Shown in pieces: positions 1-10,775 of a DNA stretch of 64,000 nucleotides. The stretch covers positions 55,903,599 through 55,967,598 of the forward strand of contig CM022302.1 of the NCBI GenBank assembly GCA_011799875.1. The letters run 5' to 3'. Every line of letters starts with the position of its first letter. The first letter of the stretch is position 1. The position numbers were made by a program, and so were the translations under genes. The notes below the pieces were generated by a model. That model saw only the letters and a program-made list of their open reading frames with translations, did not search any database and had not been told where the DNA came from. This DNA is from Thinopyrum elongatum (lineage: Eukaryota; Streptophyta; Magnoliopsida; Poales; Poaceae).

Positions 1-1882
1 TGCAGGTATTGGGGCATGAAGTTTTTCCTTGTTCTCTGCCCAGTAGTAGTAGAGGTACTTGGACCAGCAGTAGTAGTAGATGCAGCAGTCCTTGTTGATG
101 CCCTTGGAGCAGGAGGAGCTGTTGGACATGATGTTGTAGCTTTCTTTATTGCCCTTGGAGCAGGAGGAGATGTTGCAGAAGGAGCTCTCCTTGGTACCCT
201 TGGAGGAGCAATGGGAGTTGCTGCAGAAGGAGCTCTCCTTGGTGCCCTGGGAACAGCAGGAGCAGAAACAGTTCTAGGTGTATTAGCTCTTCTGTTTTCC
301 TGCAATTACAATATAGAAATGTTAGAGACTGCTATGTGAGATTATTATAGAAAAAACTGGAAGAACAGTTACCTGGTGCTAGTTCATTCTCATTGCTAGG
401 GCTGGCTTAAGATCCTTCATGCAGCCAATGTACCTATGCCCAGTCCTGTTGCAATTACTACAAGTGATAGTGCCCATCCTAGATGTATCCTTTGGAGCTG
501 GCTTTTTAAACTGGTTCTTTCTCATCTTGGTCTGGCTCTTTCCTGGCTTCTCTTTGAAAATCGGTGGTTCAATGTCAGGGGTTCTAGTCTTTGGCCACAT
601 ATCAAGCCCAGACATAGGGAACACTATTGGACTGTATGTTGCCTTATACATGGGTTGCTTGAAGAAATCATGAACAAAATCTTCTGGGTGTAGTTTTGCC
701 ATGTTGATTGCAGAAACACCATGATTGCAAGGAACTCCAGTCATGTCCCACTTCCTACAACCACATGTATGCAACAACAAGTTAAATGCATATGTGCTTT
801 CTCCACTTGTCACCTGGAGGAGATCAGGTCCATCTTTGATTGACTGACAATACCTAGAATGATGTTTTGCTTCCTCTAACTTCTCAGCATACGCGGGGCA
901 TATCTGCCACTTAGTAGTCTTAGTCTTTGTTATATTTGCACTGAGCTAACTAGCAGCTTTGTTCTGATCCCATCTACCATAGTTTTAATGGGTTTGCCTT
1001 TGACATCAAGTATCATCTTGTTAAAAACTTCACTTATATTGTCGACTACCAAGTCAGTTTTGCAGTTTTTGTCCATGGCATGCCTAGCCCATGTATGTTT
1101 TGGTATCCTAGAAAACCATTTCCACGCTGGCTCACACTTTTTTTTCATGCCTTCGATTGATGTCTCATAACCATGCTCGGTATAGGAATAACTAGGCTGG
1201 TCCATGTATTTTTCAACTCCCCCCCTAAAACTAGCTACTTGAAAGTTCTGATAAATATGTCTAAGGTCGTATCTTTGTGGGCAATTGGGGAATACACTAT
1301 TTATGGCTCTAAGAAGGCCCTGTGTGAATTAACTCAGGTTTGAGAATACTACAACAATGCCATGTATGAAATAAATGAGCAAGTGCAAACTAAAAAGTAG
1401 ATGATTGGAATAGAGAGTACCTTTCGCCTGTCAGATATAATTGTGTAGTAGCCAAACTTGCCTGACTCACCACTAATGGCATATTTAATTGAGTAAGAAA
1501 CCAAGACCAGCCTGCAGTGTCTTCCTTGTCCACAATTGCAAAAGCAATGGGAAATATGTTGTTATTTCATCTCTTCGAGTGGCAGCCAGGATTTTATGCC
1601 CTGTTGTCAACGAAATAAAGCAACCATCAACACATATAACACCACATAACACACGTTAATTAGAAACAAATGAGTGGGTGCGTACATACAAAAGTTGAGT
1701 CACAAATATGAAGACAATACCTATGAATGGTCCGCAACCATTTAGGAAACCCTCTTTGCAAGCATTTATGCACATGAACAAGCCATGGAATCTTGGGTTC
1801 TTAATGGGATGTTCCTTCAGATGCTTTGTTGTCACAATGCATCTACTTCCTGGATTGGTTTCTAACACAGCTTCTAGGTAAT
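1..1882 (-). pseudogene. MULE (Mutator-like) transposase, 3' part, decayed
   Basis: The minus strand carries, 5' to 3', a transposase core exon (about 1868-1735, containing HGLFMCINACKEGF), the continuation with the GCF signature and VDKED (about 1615-1424), a middle part (1205-930), a SWIM zinc finger (about 813-700; CGCRKWDMTGVPCNH fits CxC...CxH) and a CCHC knuckle (CSNCNRTGHRYIGC). The order matches the MuDR/MULE transposase family, which cuts and reinserts Mutator-like elements in the nucleus. A Pro/Thr/Ala-rich tail reads in the last exon (about 303-1). The gene is broken: single-base frameshifts near 1568 and 1488, a third near 925-955, and a TAG at 379-381 two codons before a likely splice donor. 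The N-terminal half is absent because an LTR begins at 1883. The family call is secure; exon borders are approximate. Confidence 0.85.
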
Positions 1883-2089
1883 TGATACATCTCCAACATA
1901 TCTATAATTAATGAGGTATTCATGCCATGTTTACAACAATTTCATATGGTTTTGGTATGATTTGATAAGAACTAACCCAGACTGACGCTGTTTTCAGAAG
2001 AACTACCATGACGTCGTTTTTTGTGTGCAGAAATATAAGTTCTCGGAATGGGCTGAAAATTTATGGTGATCGTTTATGGACCAGAAGAT
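1883..2089 (+). repeat. 5' LTR fragment (LTR-a) of a non-autonomous LTR retrotransposon
   Basis: Starts TGATACATCTCCAAC, matching the LTR starts at 5192, 22049 and 43454. It runs about 207 bases and then switches directly to sequence that lies inside the internal region of the other copies (compare 18801 and 37767). The rest of the LTR, the primer site and most of the internal ORF are therefore deleted. No matching TSD for the flank at 1878-1882 was found. Confidence 0.8.
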
Positions 2090-5000
2090 ACCCTATGCAT
2101 AGGAAGTGGGTTAGACTTCAATGTGCTTGCCATGTGATTCATGATGCTCTCTTTATATTTCAATTCTTTACTTTTATGCGAGCATCATTGAAATCATCAT
2201 GCCTAGCTAAAAAGGCATTAAAGAAAAGCGCTTATTGGGAGACAACCCAACATTTCCTCCTACTGTTTTTGTGTGTTCACATGATTAGGCTACGGTAGTA
2301 ATCATGTTTTATAGGTTTTTTTTCAATAAAGTTCCAAGTATAGCCTTTGGGATAGTGTGGATGACAGTTGACTTGATTCTGTGCAAAAACAGAAAGTTTT
2401 GCATCCAGTACAAAAAGACTATCTTTTACTGGAACCTGAAAAAATTGTGAATTTTTTACAGTTGATGGGTGTAAAAATTTTATACGATTTCCTAATTTTT
2501 CAAATTTTTTGGAGTTACATAAGTATGACCTTAATTCAGATCTTTACGTACTGTTCTGTTTTTGACAGATTCTGTTTGCAATGCATAGTTTGCCTGTTTT
2601 ATGGTTTCTATGGCTTATATTGCTTAATATAAATTGTGGAAATTGTAGAGTAAAGTTGGAATTATGTGGAAACAATTATGAATCTTATCTTTACAGTACC
2701 AAAGTGAATGATTTGTCTTTATCATACTAACCCATCTCACGAAGTTCCGTTAAGTTTTGTGTGATTGAAGTTTTCAAGTTTTGGGTGAGATATTGATATG
2801 AGGAGAATAAGGAGTGACAAGACCCTAAGATTGGAGATTCCCAAGGAACCCCAGGGTAATATTCTAGGAAGATAAAAGCAACTAAGCTTGGGGATGCCCC
2901 GGAAGGCATCCCCTCTTTCGTCTCCAACATTATCGGTAACCTTACTTGGGCTATATTTTTATTCATCACATGATATGTGTTTTGCTTGGAGCGTCATTTT
3001 ATTTCATTAGGATTTGCTTGATGTTATTTAGAATGATGTTTTGTGTCTTTGACTTCAATAAAAGTGTCAAGGATAGCCTTTACCATGCTTATTTTGCAAG
3101 TCTATATGTTGCTGTTTGAAAACAGAATTTTGTACGCTAGTGCGTGAATTCTTGAGAAAAGTCAGAATATGATAAAATGCTGAAATGTTTTGCACAATAA
3201 GCTATGATAAATTTTGTACAGTTTGGTAAATTTTCATAATTGTTGGCGTTAGGAAAGTGTGAGTAAAATTGCACTCTTTACAGACTGTACTGTTTAGACA
3301 GATTGCTGTTATGTTTGCATATGCTTGCTTGTTTAATGATTCTAGTTGAGGAATGGAAGTATTAAATATGCAGAGGCATTTAGTATGCAATGTTAAATAA
3401 TAATTTTAGTGATTTGTTACAGTAGAGAATGATAAGGTGTTGCATTGATTTATACTAACTTATCTCACGAGTTCTTGTTGAGTTTTGTGTGTATGAAGTT
3501 TTTAAGATTTAAGGAAACCGTGATATAAAAGGAATTAAGGAGACACAAAAGCTCAAGATTGGGTATTCCCAAGTCATCCCAAGATAACAATTCAAGAAGT
3601 CTCAAGCATCTAAGCTTGGGGATGCCCCGGTAGGCATCCCACCTTTCTTCATCAACAATTATCGGTTACTATCGGTTGAGCCTAAGTTTTTGCTTCGTCA
3701 CATGAGCTGTGCTATTCTTGGAATGTCATTTTATTTTGTTTTGCTTGTTGTTTTAATAAAATACTTAGATCTGAAAGTTTTTAAATAAGAGAGAGTCCTC
3801 GAATAGCTACCCATTTACTTAAGTACTCGCATGATCATCACTTATATCTTTTTGGAGTAGTTTGTCATTTACTCTTGTGCTTCAGTTATATCCTATGAGT
3901 AAATTGTTGAATGAAGTGAATATCATGAAGTTGAAATTATATCATGCCTAGTGGTAACTTCAAATTGGGTTTAGAAAGTGAAATCTTTTGAAGCTTGACA
4001 ATCACAATATTGGTCATACAAGCAATTCATGAATGATTAGTGTAAGGAAGAGAAGTTTCACATACAAATATATTATCTTGGACATCTTCTATGATTGTGA
4101 ATACCGAATAATTATTTTCAAACTTGAGAAAATTAGTTGAAGTTGGACAAGGAAGACAACGTAATGAGTTATGGTCGTGTATATTTGCATAGAAGTTATA
4201 TTGTTATGGATCCTCCAACATGTGGTGTTTGCCAAGGATCTTTTGCAAGCCAAAAATTCGTACTAAGTAGAGATACTACTTGTGCATCCAAAAACCATTA
4301 AACCCAGTTTGTTGCCATGAGTATCCACCATACCTATCTATGGATTGAATAAGATCCTTCAAGTAAGTTGTCATCGGTGCATAAAGCAATAAAAATTACT
4401 CCTAAATATGTTTGATCTTTTATTGTACGGGAAAATGGAGCGTTGTACGAATTTGTGATGGCAAAGTAATAAAAGCGACAGACTGCATAATAAAGGTTGC
4501 TATCATAAGGGGCAATATAACGTGACGTTCCTTTGCATTAAGAGTTTCGGCATCCAAAAATAAAAAGCGCATGACAACCTCTGCTTCCCTCTGCGAAGGG
4601 CCAATCTTTTACTTTTCAGTATTTACTTTTATGCAAGAGTCAATAGTATGCATTCTTATTTTAACCTCAATTATTCTCTAGTTGGCAAGCATCATGTGGT
4701 GGGGAAAGATCTAGGCACATATGGCCAGTCAAATATATTTGATCATGATTTATTATTCTTGACAATTATCTCTATGATAAATGAGTTGGGAGGCGAAATA
4801 TTAAGCCCCTATCTTTCTCTGTGTTCGATGGATGCCATTTGTTCTAAAAATATGCTTTGAGTACTAGCAATCGTAGAAGACTATATGATGATTGAGTATG
4901 TGGAGCTCGTACTTAGACTCAGTTGAATAAGTTGAATTGCAATTGTTTGGTGACTAATAATATAGGTTTTTGAGTTTCAAGTGAATTCATTGTTTGAACC

Positions 5001-5191
5001 TTAACATGTGAATTGGTTGCTACTTTAACATGAGAAGTTTTATGAGAAAGAATTGTTGTTATGATGCTAGGAAAAGTGATTGAAATTATCATTGATCAAA
5101 CTTATGCACTTTGCTAGCATTCACACTTCATAAATTATTTCTTTTATCATTTACCCACTCGAGGACGAGTAGGAATTAAGCCTGGGGATGC
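2090..5191 (+). mobile_element. Internal region, copy 1, of the pol-less LTR retrotransposon
   Basis: AT-rich internal DNA colinear with 18801-22048 and 37767-40848. It starts in the 3' end of the element's small ORF and ends at the purine-rich sequence just before the LTR at 5192 (GACGAGTAGGAATTAAG then a GGGGATGC-type tract). I see no reverse transcriptase, integrase or protease in any frame, so it is a large non-autonomous (LARD-like) derivative. It contains inverted GGGGATGCC/GGCATCCC motifs at about 2884-2913 and 3612-3640. Short open frames here look accidental. Confidence 0.75.
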
Positions 5192-6386
5192 TGATACGTC
5201 TCCAATGTATCTATAATTTATGAAGTTTTCATGCCATGTTTACAACAATTTTATATGGTTTTGGTATGATTTGGATGGAACTAACCTAGACTGACGTTGT
5301 TTTCAGCAAAACTACCGTGATGTTGTTTTTTGTGCAGAAATAAAAGTTCTCCAAATGCAACGAAACTTTTTGACCATTTTTTTTGGAACAAAAGAGGCAC
5401 TAGAAGCTTCATGGGAGAGCCAAAATAGCCACGAGGTGGGCACAAACCACCAGGGCGCGCCAGAGGGGCCTGGCTCGCCTCGGTGGGTTGTGGTCACCTC
5501 AAGGCCCATCTTTGCGTGAAACCGACGCCCAAAAATCCTATAAATACAGAAACCCCCAGAAATAACCCTAGATCAGAAGTTCCACTGCCGCAAGCCTCTG
5601 TAGCCATGAAAAACCAATCTATACCCCGTTTCGGCACCCTGCCGGAGGGGGAAATCATCACCGGTGGCCATCTTCATCATCCCGGCGGCCACCATGATGA
5701 GGAGGGAGTAGTTCACCCTCGGGGCTGAGGGTTTGTACCAGTAGCTATGTGTTTAATCTCTCTCTCTCTCTCTCCCTCGTGTTCTTGAGTTGGCATGATC
5801 TTGATGTATCGCGAGCTTTGTTAAGATAGTTGGATCATATGGTGTTTTCATCCCTCTATCTTGTTGTGATGAATTGAGTTTTCCCTTTGAGATTTCGTTT
5901 TATCGGATTGAATACTTTTATGGATTTGAGAGCACTTGTTCTCTGTCTTGGCACTCAACTCGCGGATTCCCGAGGTGACATTGGGATAATATATGCATAG
6001 GGGTTGATGCACATTTTCGTGCTTGTTTCTTCGGTAGAAATCTTGGGGCACTCTTTGAGGTTCTTTGTGTTGGATTGAGTATTATGAATCTGAAATTGTT
6101 TGATGCATATCGTATAATCAACTCACGGATACTCGCGGTGACATTGGAGTATCTAGGTGACATTAGAGTTGGTTGATGTGTATCATATGGTGTTATTTTA
6201 GTATGAACTCTTGGATAGATCGATCAGAAAGGATAACTCAGTGTTATTTTAGTATGAACTCTTAGATAGATCGATCGGAAAGGATAACTTTGAGGTGGTT
6301 TCGTACCCTACAAACAATTTCTTCTTATGTTCTCCGCTAGATAGGAACTTTGGAGTGATTCTTCATCGCACGTTGAGGGATGGTTA
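5192..6386 (+). repeat. LTR-b, left part (interrupted by the chromovirus)
   Basis: Begins TGATACGTCTCCAATG directly after the purine-rich end of the internal region. The LTR is split at 6386/6387 by the chromovirus and resumes at 16773. Without the insert it would be about 1.6 kb. It is preceded by an internal 3' end and followed, at 17200, by a primer-binding site, so it is shared by two units of a tandem chain. Two 51-bp direct repeats lie at about 6189-6290. Confidence 0.85.
5538..5546 (+). promoter_or_regulatory. Probable LTR TATA box
   Basis: CTATAAATA inside LTR-b, at the equivalent place to CTATAAAT in LTR-c (22416-22423) and LTR-e (41216-41223). Conservation of the motif in three diverged LTRs supports a retrotransposon promoter. 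No transcription start can be read from the sequence. Confidence 0.5.
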
Positions 6387-9300
6387 TGTAACACCCCCAG
6401 TGGTTAGCCACAGTAATCCCATTTTCAATAATGCCAAGTCAGCATGTTTAACAGTGCATGATCATCATTTGCATCATAACGCATTTCAACTCCTAACTCA
6501 AAATTCAAATTTAGATGAAAGTGAAATATAAAAGTGGTCCAACATAAAAACTAAATTGTTCATTAAATAGCAAATAAATCAGAGACAATTCTAAAATTGA
6601 AACCAACATTATTAAAATTGGATAAGTGACTCGAACAACTTAAAACAGTGGCTGAAAATAACATTTAGTAACCTTTTAATTTATTTAAAACAAATATGAA
6701 AAGATATTTACCCCAAACTAGTTTTTGGTGTTAGGGTATAAAGCACTGGTATTTATTGACTAGGTCTCCCTTTTTACAAAATTCGGTTTGGGGCCTAACT
6801 ATTTACTAAACAGAGATATATGAATTAAGAAAAAGAAAAAGACATAAGAAAACAGAAAAAAAAGGGAGAAAACCCCCCGGCCCAGCTGGGCCAAAGCCCA
6901 GCCGGCCGGCCCACCCCATCCCCATAACCCCCCACTCCCCCTGGCCCCCTCCACCGACACACACACGCACGCCACACCCACTCCCCCCCGATCCGATCCA
7001 GAACTGGATCGAGATCGTGAGAGGAGGCCCGTCGCCGCTCGCCGCCCGGTGCTGCCCCGGCCTCGTCGCCGACCACCGCCACCTCGCCGGACCACCGCAC
7101 CGCCGTCCCGTCCCCGTCGCCACGCCGGACGTCCTCATCATCGCCCCAACGCGCCTCGACGCCGGCGCCCATCCCTGACGCCCTTCGCCGTCGCCGTTGC
7201 CTCCTCGCCTCGTCCTCGTCGCGCCGGACCTCGCCACGCCGACCCCTACTCCTCCCCGAGCCTACCTCGCTCAACTACAGGGCTCGGTGAGCCCTCTCCC
7301 CTTCCCCTCTCCCTCCCGGGCGGATTCGCCGCCGCGCCCCTCAGCTCCCCGCTCGCCGCGACCCCGTGCTCGCCATTGCCTCGCACGCGCGGCCGCGCGC
7401 GCTCCGGGCCATCCTGACAGCGTGCCCCACGCCCGGCCCCGCATCTGCCGCGCCTCGTCCGCACACGGCCTCGCCGCTGCCGGTCGTGCTCGCCCGCCTA
7501 TGCCGCTTGCGCATGCTGCTGCTGCTCCGCTCGCCGCAGCTGCCCCGCATGTGCGCCCGCGCGCCGCTCGCCGTCGTCTGCCAGCTCGCCCGTGCGCGCG
7601 CGCGCATTGACCCCGCCGCGCGGACGTGTCCGGCTCTGGACGGGCACAGCGCGGACGTATCCGGCTGTGCCACTGTCCAGTGGGCCCCCCCCCCAGAATG
7701 TTTAAAAAAAAGTTAATAAAATAATTAATTAGTTAAGTAATTAATTAATTAGTAAATTAATTAAGTTAATTAATCCTATTTAATTAGACTAATTAATTAG
7801 TTAACTTAACTAACCCTAATGAATAATGTTTGATTTATATAAATTAAATAAATTCAAAAAATCAATAAAAACTTTAGAAAATCATATCTTTTAATCCGTA
7901 ACTCCGATCGAAAAACTTTGTACATGAAAATTGCTCAGAACGACGAGACGAATCCGAACACGTGGTCCGTTCGTCCGTCACACGTCCCTAACTATCCGAA
8001 CATGCAACCGTTCCTCTCCGGTCATCTGTCTGACAAATGTCCGGAGACGGGAAAACATTCCCGGATGAATCCCACCTTCGCCAGTATCACCCGGCACTGC
8101 GTTAGGTCACCTCCGTCACCGCGTATTGCCATGATATGCTTTGTGCTGCACTTGTTCGCTGTGTATTTATACTGTTTCCTCCCCCTCTTCTCTCTCGTTA
8201 GACCCCGACACCGACGTCGTCCCCGAGACCGACGCAGCTCCGGAGCCCGGAGACACCACTGACAACCTTGCCCTTGCCGCCGAGCAACCAGGCAAGCCCC
8301 CCCCCCTTTTGATCATCCCGATATCGCCCATTCTAATCTCCCATGCTTGCATTAGAATTGCTGCTGCTGCTGCTTTACCTATTCTGATGCATAGCCTGTT
8401 CATTGTAACCTGCTGTTGATAATTACCTGCATATCCTAAACTGTTTAGTCTAGGCTGGGTAGAGACCTATCAGTGACCCCACTTATCCCGACTGCCGTGC
8501 TGGATCGTCAGAAGACCCGATCAACGGGAATTGAAGACCAGGCCCCGACACCGCACATCACCCCCCCCCCCCTTAGTTGTAACGACACTGCAGCGTTACT
8601 ATCGAGTGCCGAGGGTGAAACCTCATGTAGCACTTCTGATGTTAACTCTGTAGAGTAGCTATTCGATCGTGGTCATCGAGGGTGATTCCTCCTTCACCGC
8701 TTCCGATAACAACGCTGTCGTACAACACCTCAAGTGTGGACCCAGTGAGGGTGATTCCTCCGAGTTCACCTTGACAGACATATCGAGTAGGAATCCAACG
8801 AGGGTGATACCTCGGATTCCCCTGATGTTATGGACACACGGATACTTGGAATGTACTATTGTTACTTGGAAAGGCGGGTCGACCCTGAGGGGTACCCGCG
8901 TGTGATGTGAAGGCGGGTTGCCAGTGTGGTGCCCGAGTGGTGAATACGAGGCGCGGCCGGGCATTCTTAACCCTTGCAGCAAGTCCTCGAGACGGGGCGA
9001 CGGGGTCACATCTTTCGTGAGTCTCTGCTCGTTACCGCAAGCCCTAGTCCTAACGATTTGGATATTTGATCCGAGCAGGCCTCTGGCCTGATAGCACTAA
9101 CCATCACGTGGGCATAGTATGGGCGTTCTGCATCGTATGCATCAGCCGAAAGCTCTGTCAGACGTCCAGTTCAGCAGTGCGGCATGGAGTGATTGGTGCC
9201 ATTTCGGTGGTGCTTGGATCTGGGCCATGTACGCAACGACCCGGAGGGCGAGGGGCGATGGCCAAGACCCCCTTGCGCTTAGGATGTAGACCGGCGGGGA

Positions 9301-10291
9301 CCTCTCTGCTGAGCTGTAGGTAGGGCTGCGGTGTGTCGTTTGGCCGAGGCCGGGCATGACCCAGGGAAGTGTGTCCGGCCGGAGTTAATCGAGCGTGTTG
9401 GGTAAGTTGGTGCACCCCTGCAGGGAAGAAAACTTCTATCAATAGCCTGTCCTACGGTAAAGGACACTCGGAGTTGTATCCTGATTGATACAACCATTAG
9501 AACTGGATACTTGGATACTATGGCTCTGGGATTGCTTCTCGCAGGGAGTCGAGAGGGGATCTCAGGACGAGGTTGATGACTGTATGGCTCTGGGATTACT
9601 TTCTCGCAGGGAGTCGAGAAAGGATCTCTGGGTGAGGATGAGACTTAATGATACTGCTTCATTATATTGAACTGTTCTACTCTCTTCTACTGCTGCAAGA
9701 CCGCTGAAGATGCTAGTCTTCGATAGGACTAGGCCTTCTCTCTATTCTGGCATTTCTGCAGCCCAGTCCACATATACAGCCTCCCCTTGAAAATGTTGCA
9801 TATGTAGTGTAGATCCTTGCTTGCTGAGTACTTTTGAGTACTCACGGTTGCTTTGTTTTCCTTTTCTCCCCATATCAGTTTCTCGTGACCAAGATGACGG
9901 AGCCCCTGAGACAGCTGCCCTGCCGACGATCGCTACTACTACTACCCAGAGGATGGATTCTGCTATGAGTTGACTGACGACCAGGAGTAGGATCGGAGGG
10001 TCGCAGGCAGGAGGCCTACGCCTTTCGATCGTAGTGTTTTATTTTGCCCCGCCTTTCTAAAGGCCTTTCTGTTTCTGTTTCATATCTGTACACAGATATC
10101 TGATGCTTCCGCTGACGCTTGTTCGCAAGCTTATGTATTCGAGCCCTCGAGGCCCCTGGCTTGTAATATAAAACTTGTATGACTTTATTTATGTTTTAGA
10201 GTTGTGTTGTGATATCTTCCCGGGAGTCCTTAGGCTTGATCGTGTGCATTTGCGTGTATGATTAGTGCACGATCGGGCCAGGGGCGTCACA
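6387..10291 (+). repeat. 5' LTR of the chromovirus (3905 bp)
   Basis: Runs from TGTAACACCC to GGGGCGTCACA. Sub-regions: an AT-rich start, a very GC-rich block (about 7000-7680) with long meaningless open frames on both strands, a TTAATTAA-rich block (about 7715-7810), a TATTTATA box at 8164-8171, a four-fold GAGGGTGA-nn-CCTC motif (8610-8815) and a tandem repeat of about 63 bp (about 9518-9640). It lacks the 50-bp segment present at 14255-14304 of the 3' LTR. Confidence 0.93.
8164..8171 (+). promoter_or_regulatory. Candidate TATA box of the chromovirus LTR
   Basis: TATTTATA, followed by a CT-rich stretch typical of a plant core promoter; conserved in the 3' LTR near 14645. Position in the middle of a 3.9-kb LTR is plausible for a U3/R boundary, but the start site is not shown. 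Confidence 0.4.
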
Positions 10292-10775
10292 AGTTGGTAT
10301 CAGAGCCGACTGCCTGTAGGAACCCCCTTTGCAACTCCTTGGCCGAAGTTGAGTCTAGTAACCGAAAACTGTTTTACTAACTTGGCTGTGTGGCTTACGG
10401 GCCCACGTCGCCAATTGGGTGGTATTAGGATCTTTTACTCCTCGACCTTTACTCTGGGACTCTGACCTCTCTTCTATTCGGGTTAAAAGTTTACTAACGC
10501 CGACACTTAGGATCTCGTAATTCTCGTCCACCCGAAGAGCTGGATATCTGTGCGATTTCCCTGATATTGATCTGATTAGTCTGATAATCATTTTCCTTTC
10601 CATTGTTTTGTTTAACCTTTCTCTCCGAGATCGGTTATACTTCTCCTTGTCTTTTGACAATCATGAGTTTCCTTTGTTTCAGATGGATCGTTTGTTTCCA
10701 CCACACCCTGCGACGCAGCTACCAGCTGTTCGAGCAGGGATACATCCATAGTACATTCTTTATCCACTGGGGCAG
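10292..10775 (+). other. Chromovirus leader and remnant of the gag start, then the deletion junction
   Basis: After the primer site there is an untranslated leader and an ATG at 10683 that reads 22 codons (starting MDRLFPPHP) before a TAG at 10749-10751. The same frame then continues into the RNase H domain from about 10776. The likely reading is a large deletion joining the beginning of gag to the end of reverse transcriptase. The exact breakpoint cannot be fixed without a full-length relative. Confidence 0.6.
10295..10306 (+). other. Primer-binding site, initiator tRNA-Met
   Basis: TGGTATCAGAGC lies three bases after the end of the 5' LTR and is complementary to the 3' end of plant initiator tRNA-Met. 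This is where minus-strand DNA synthesis would be primed. Confidence 0.92.

Noticed and set aside
6799..7716. Long overlapping open frames on both strands in the GC-rich part of the chromovirus 5' LTR (repeated at 13186-14164)
   Set aside because: Simple Arg/Pro/Ala composition in all frames, both strands open, and location inside an LTR: an effect of GC content, not genes.
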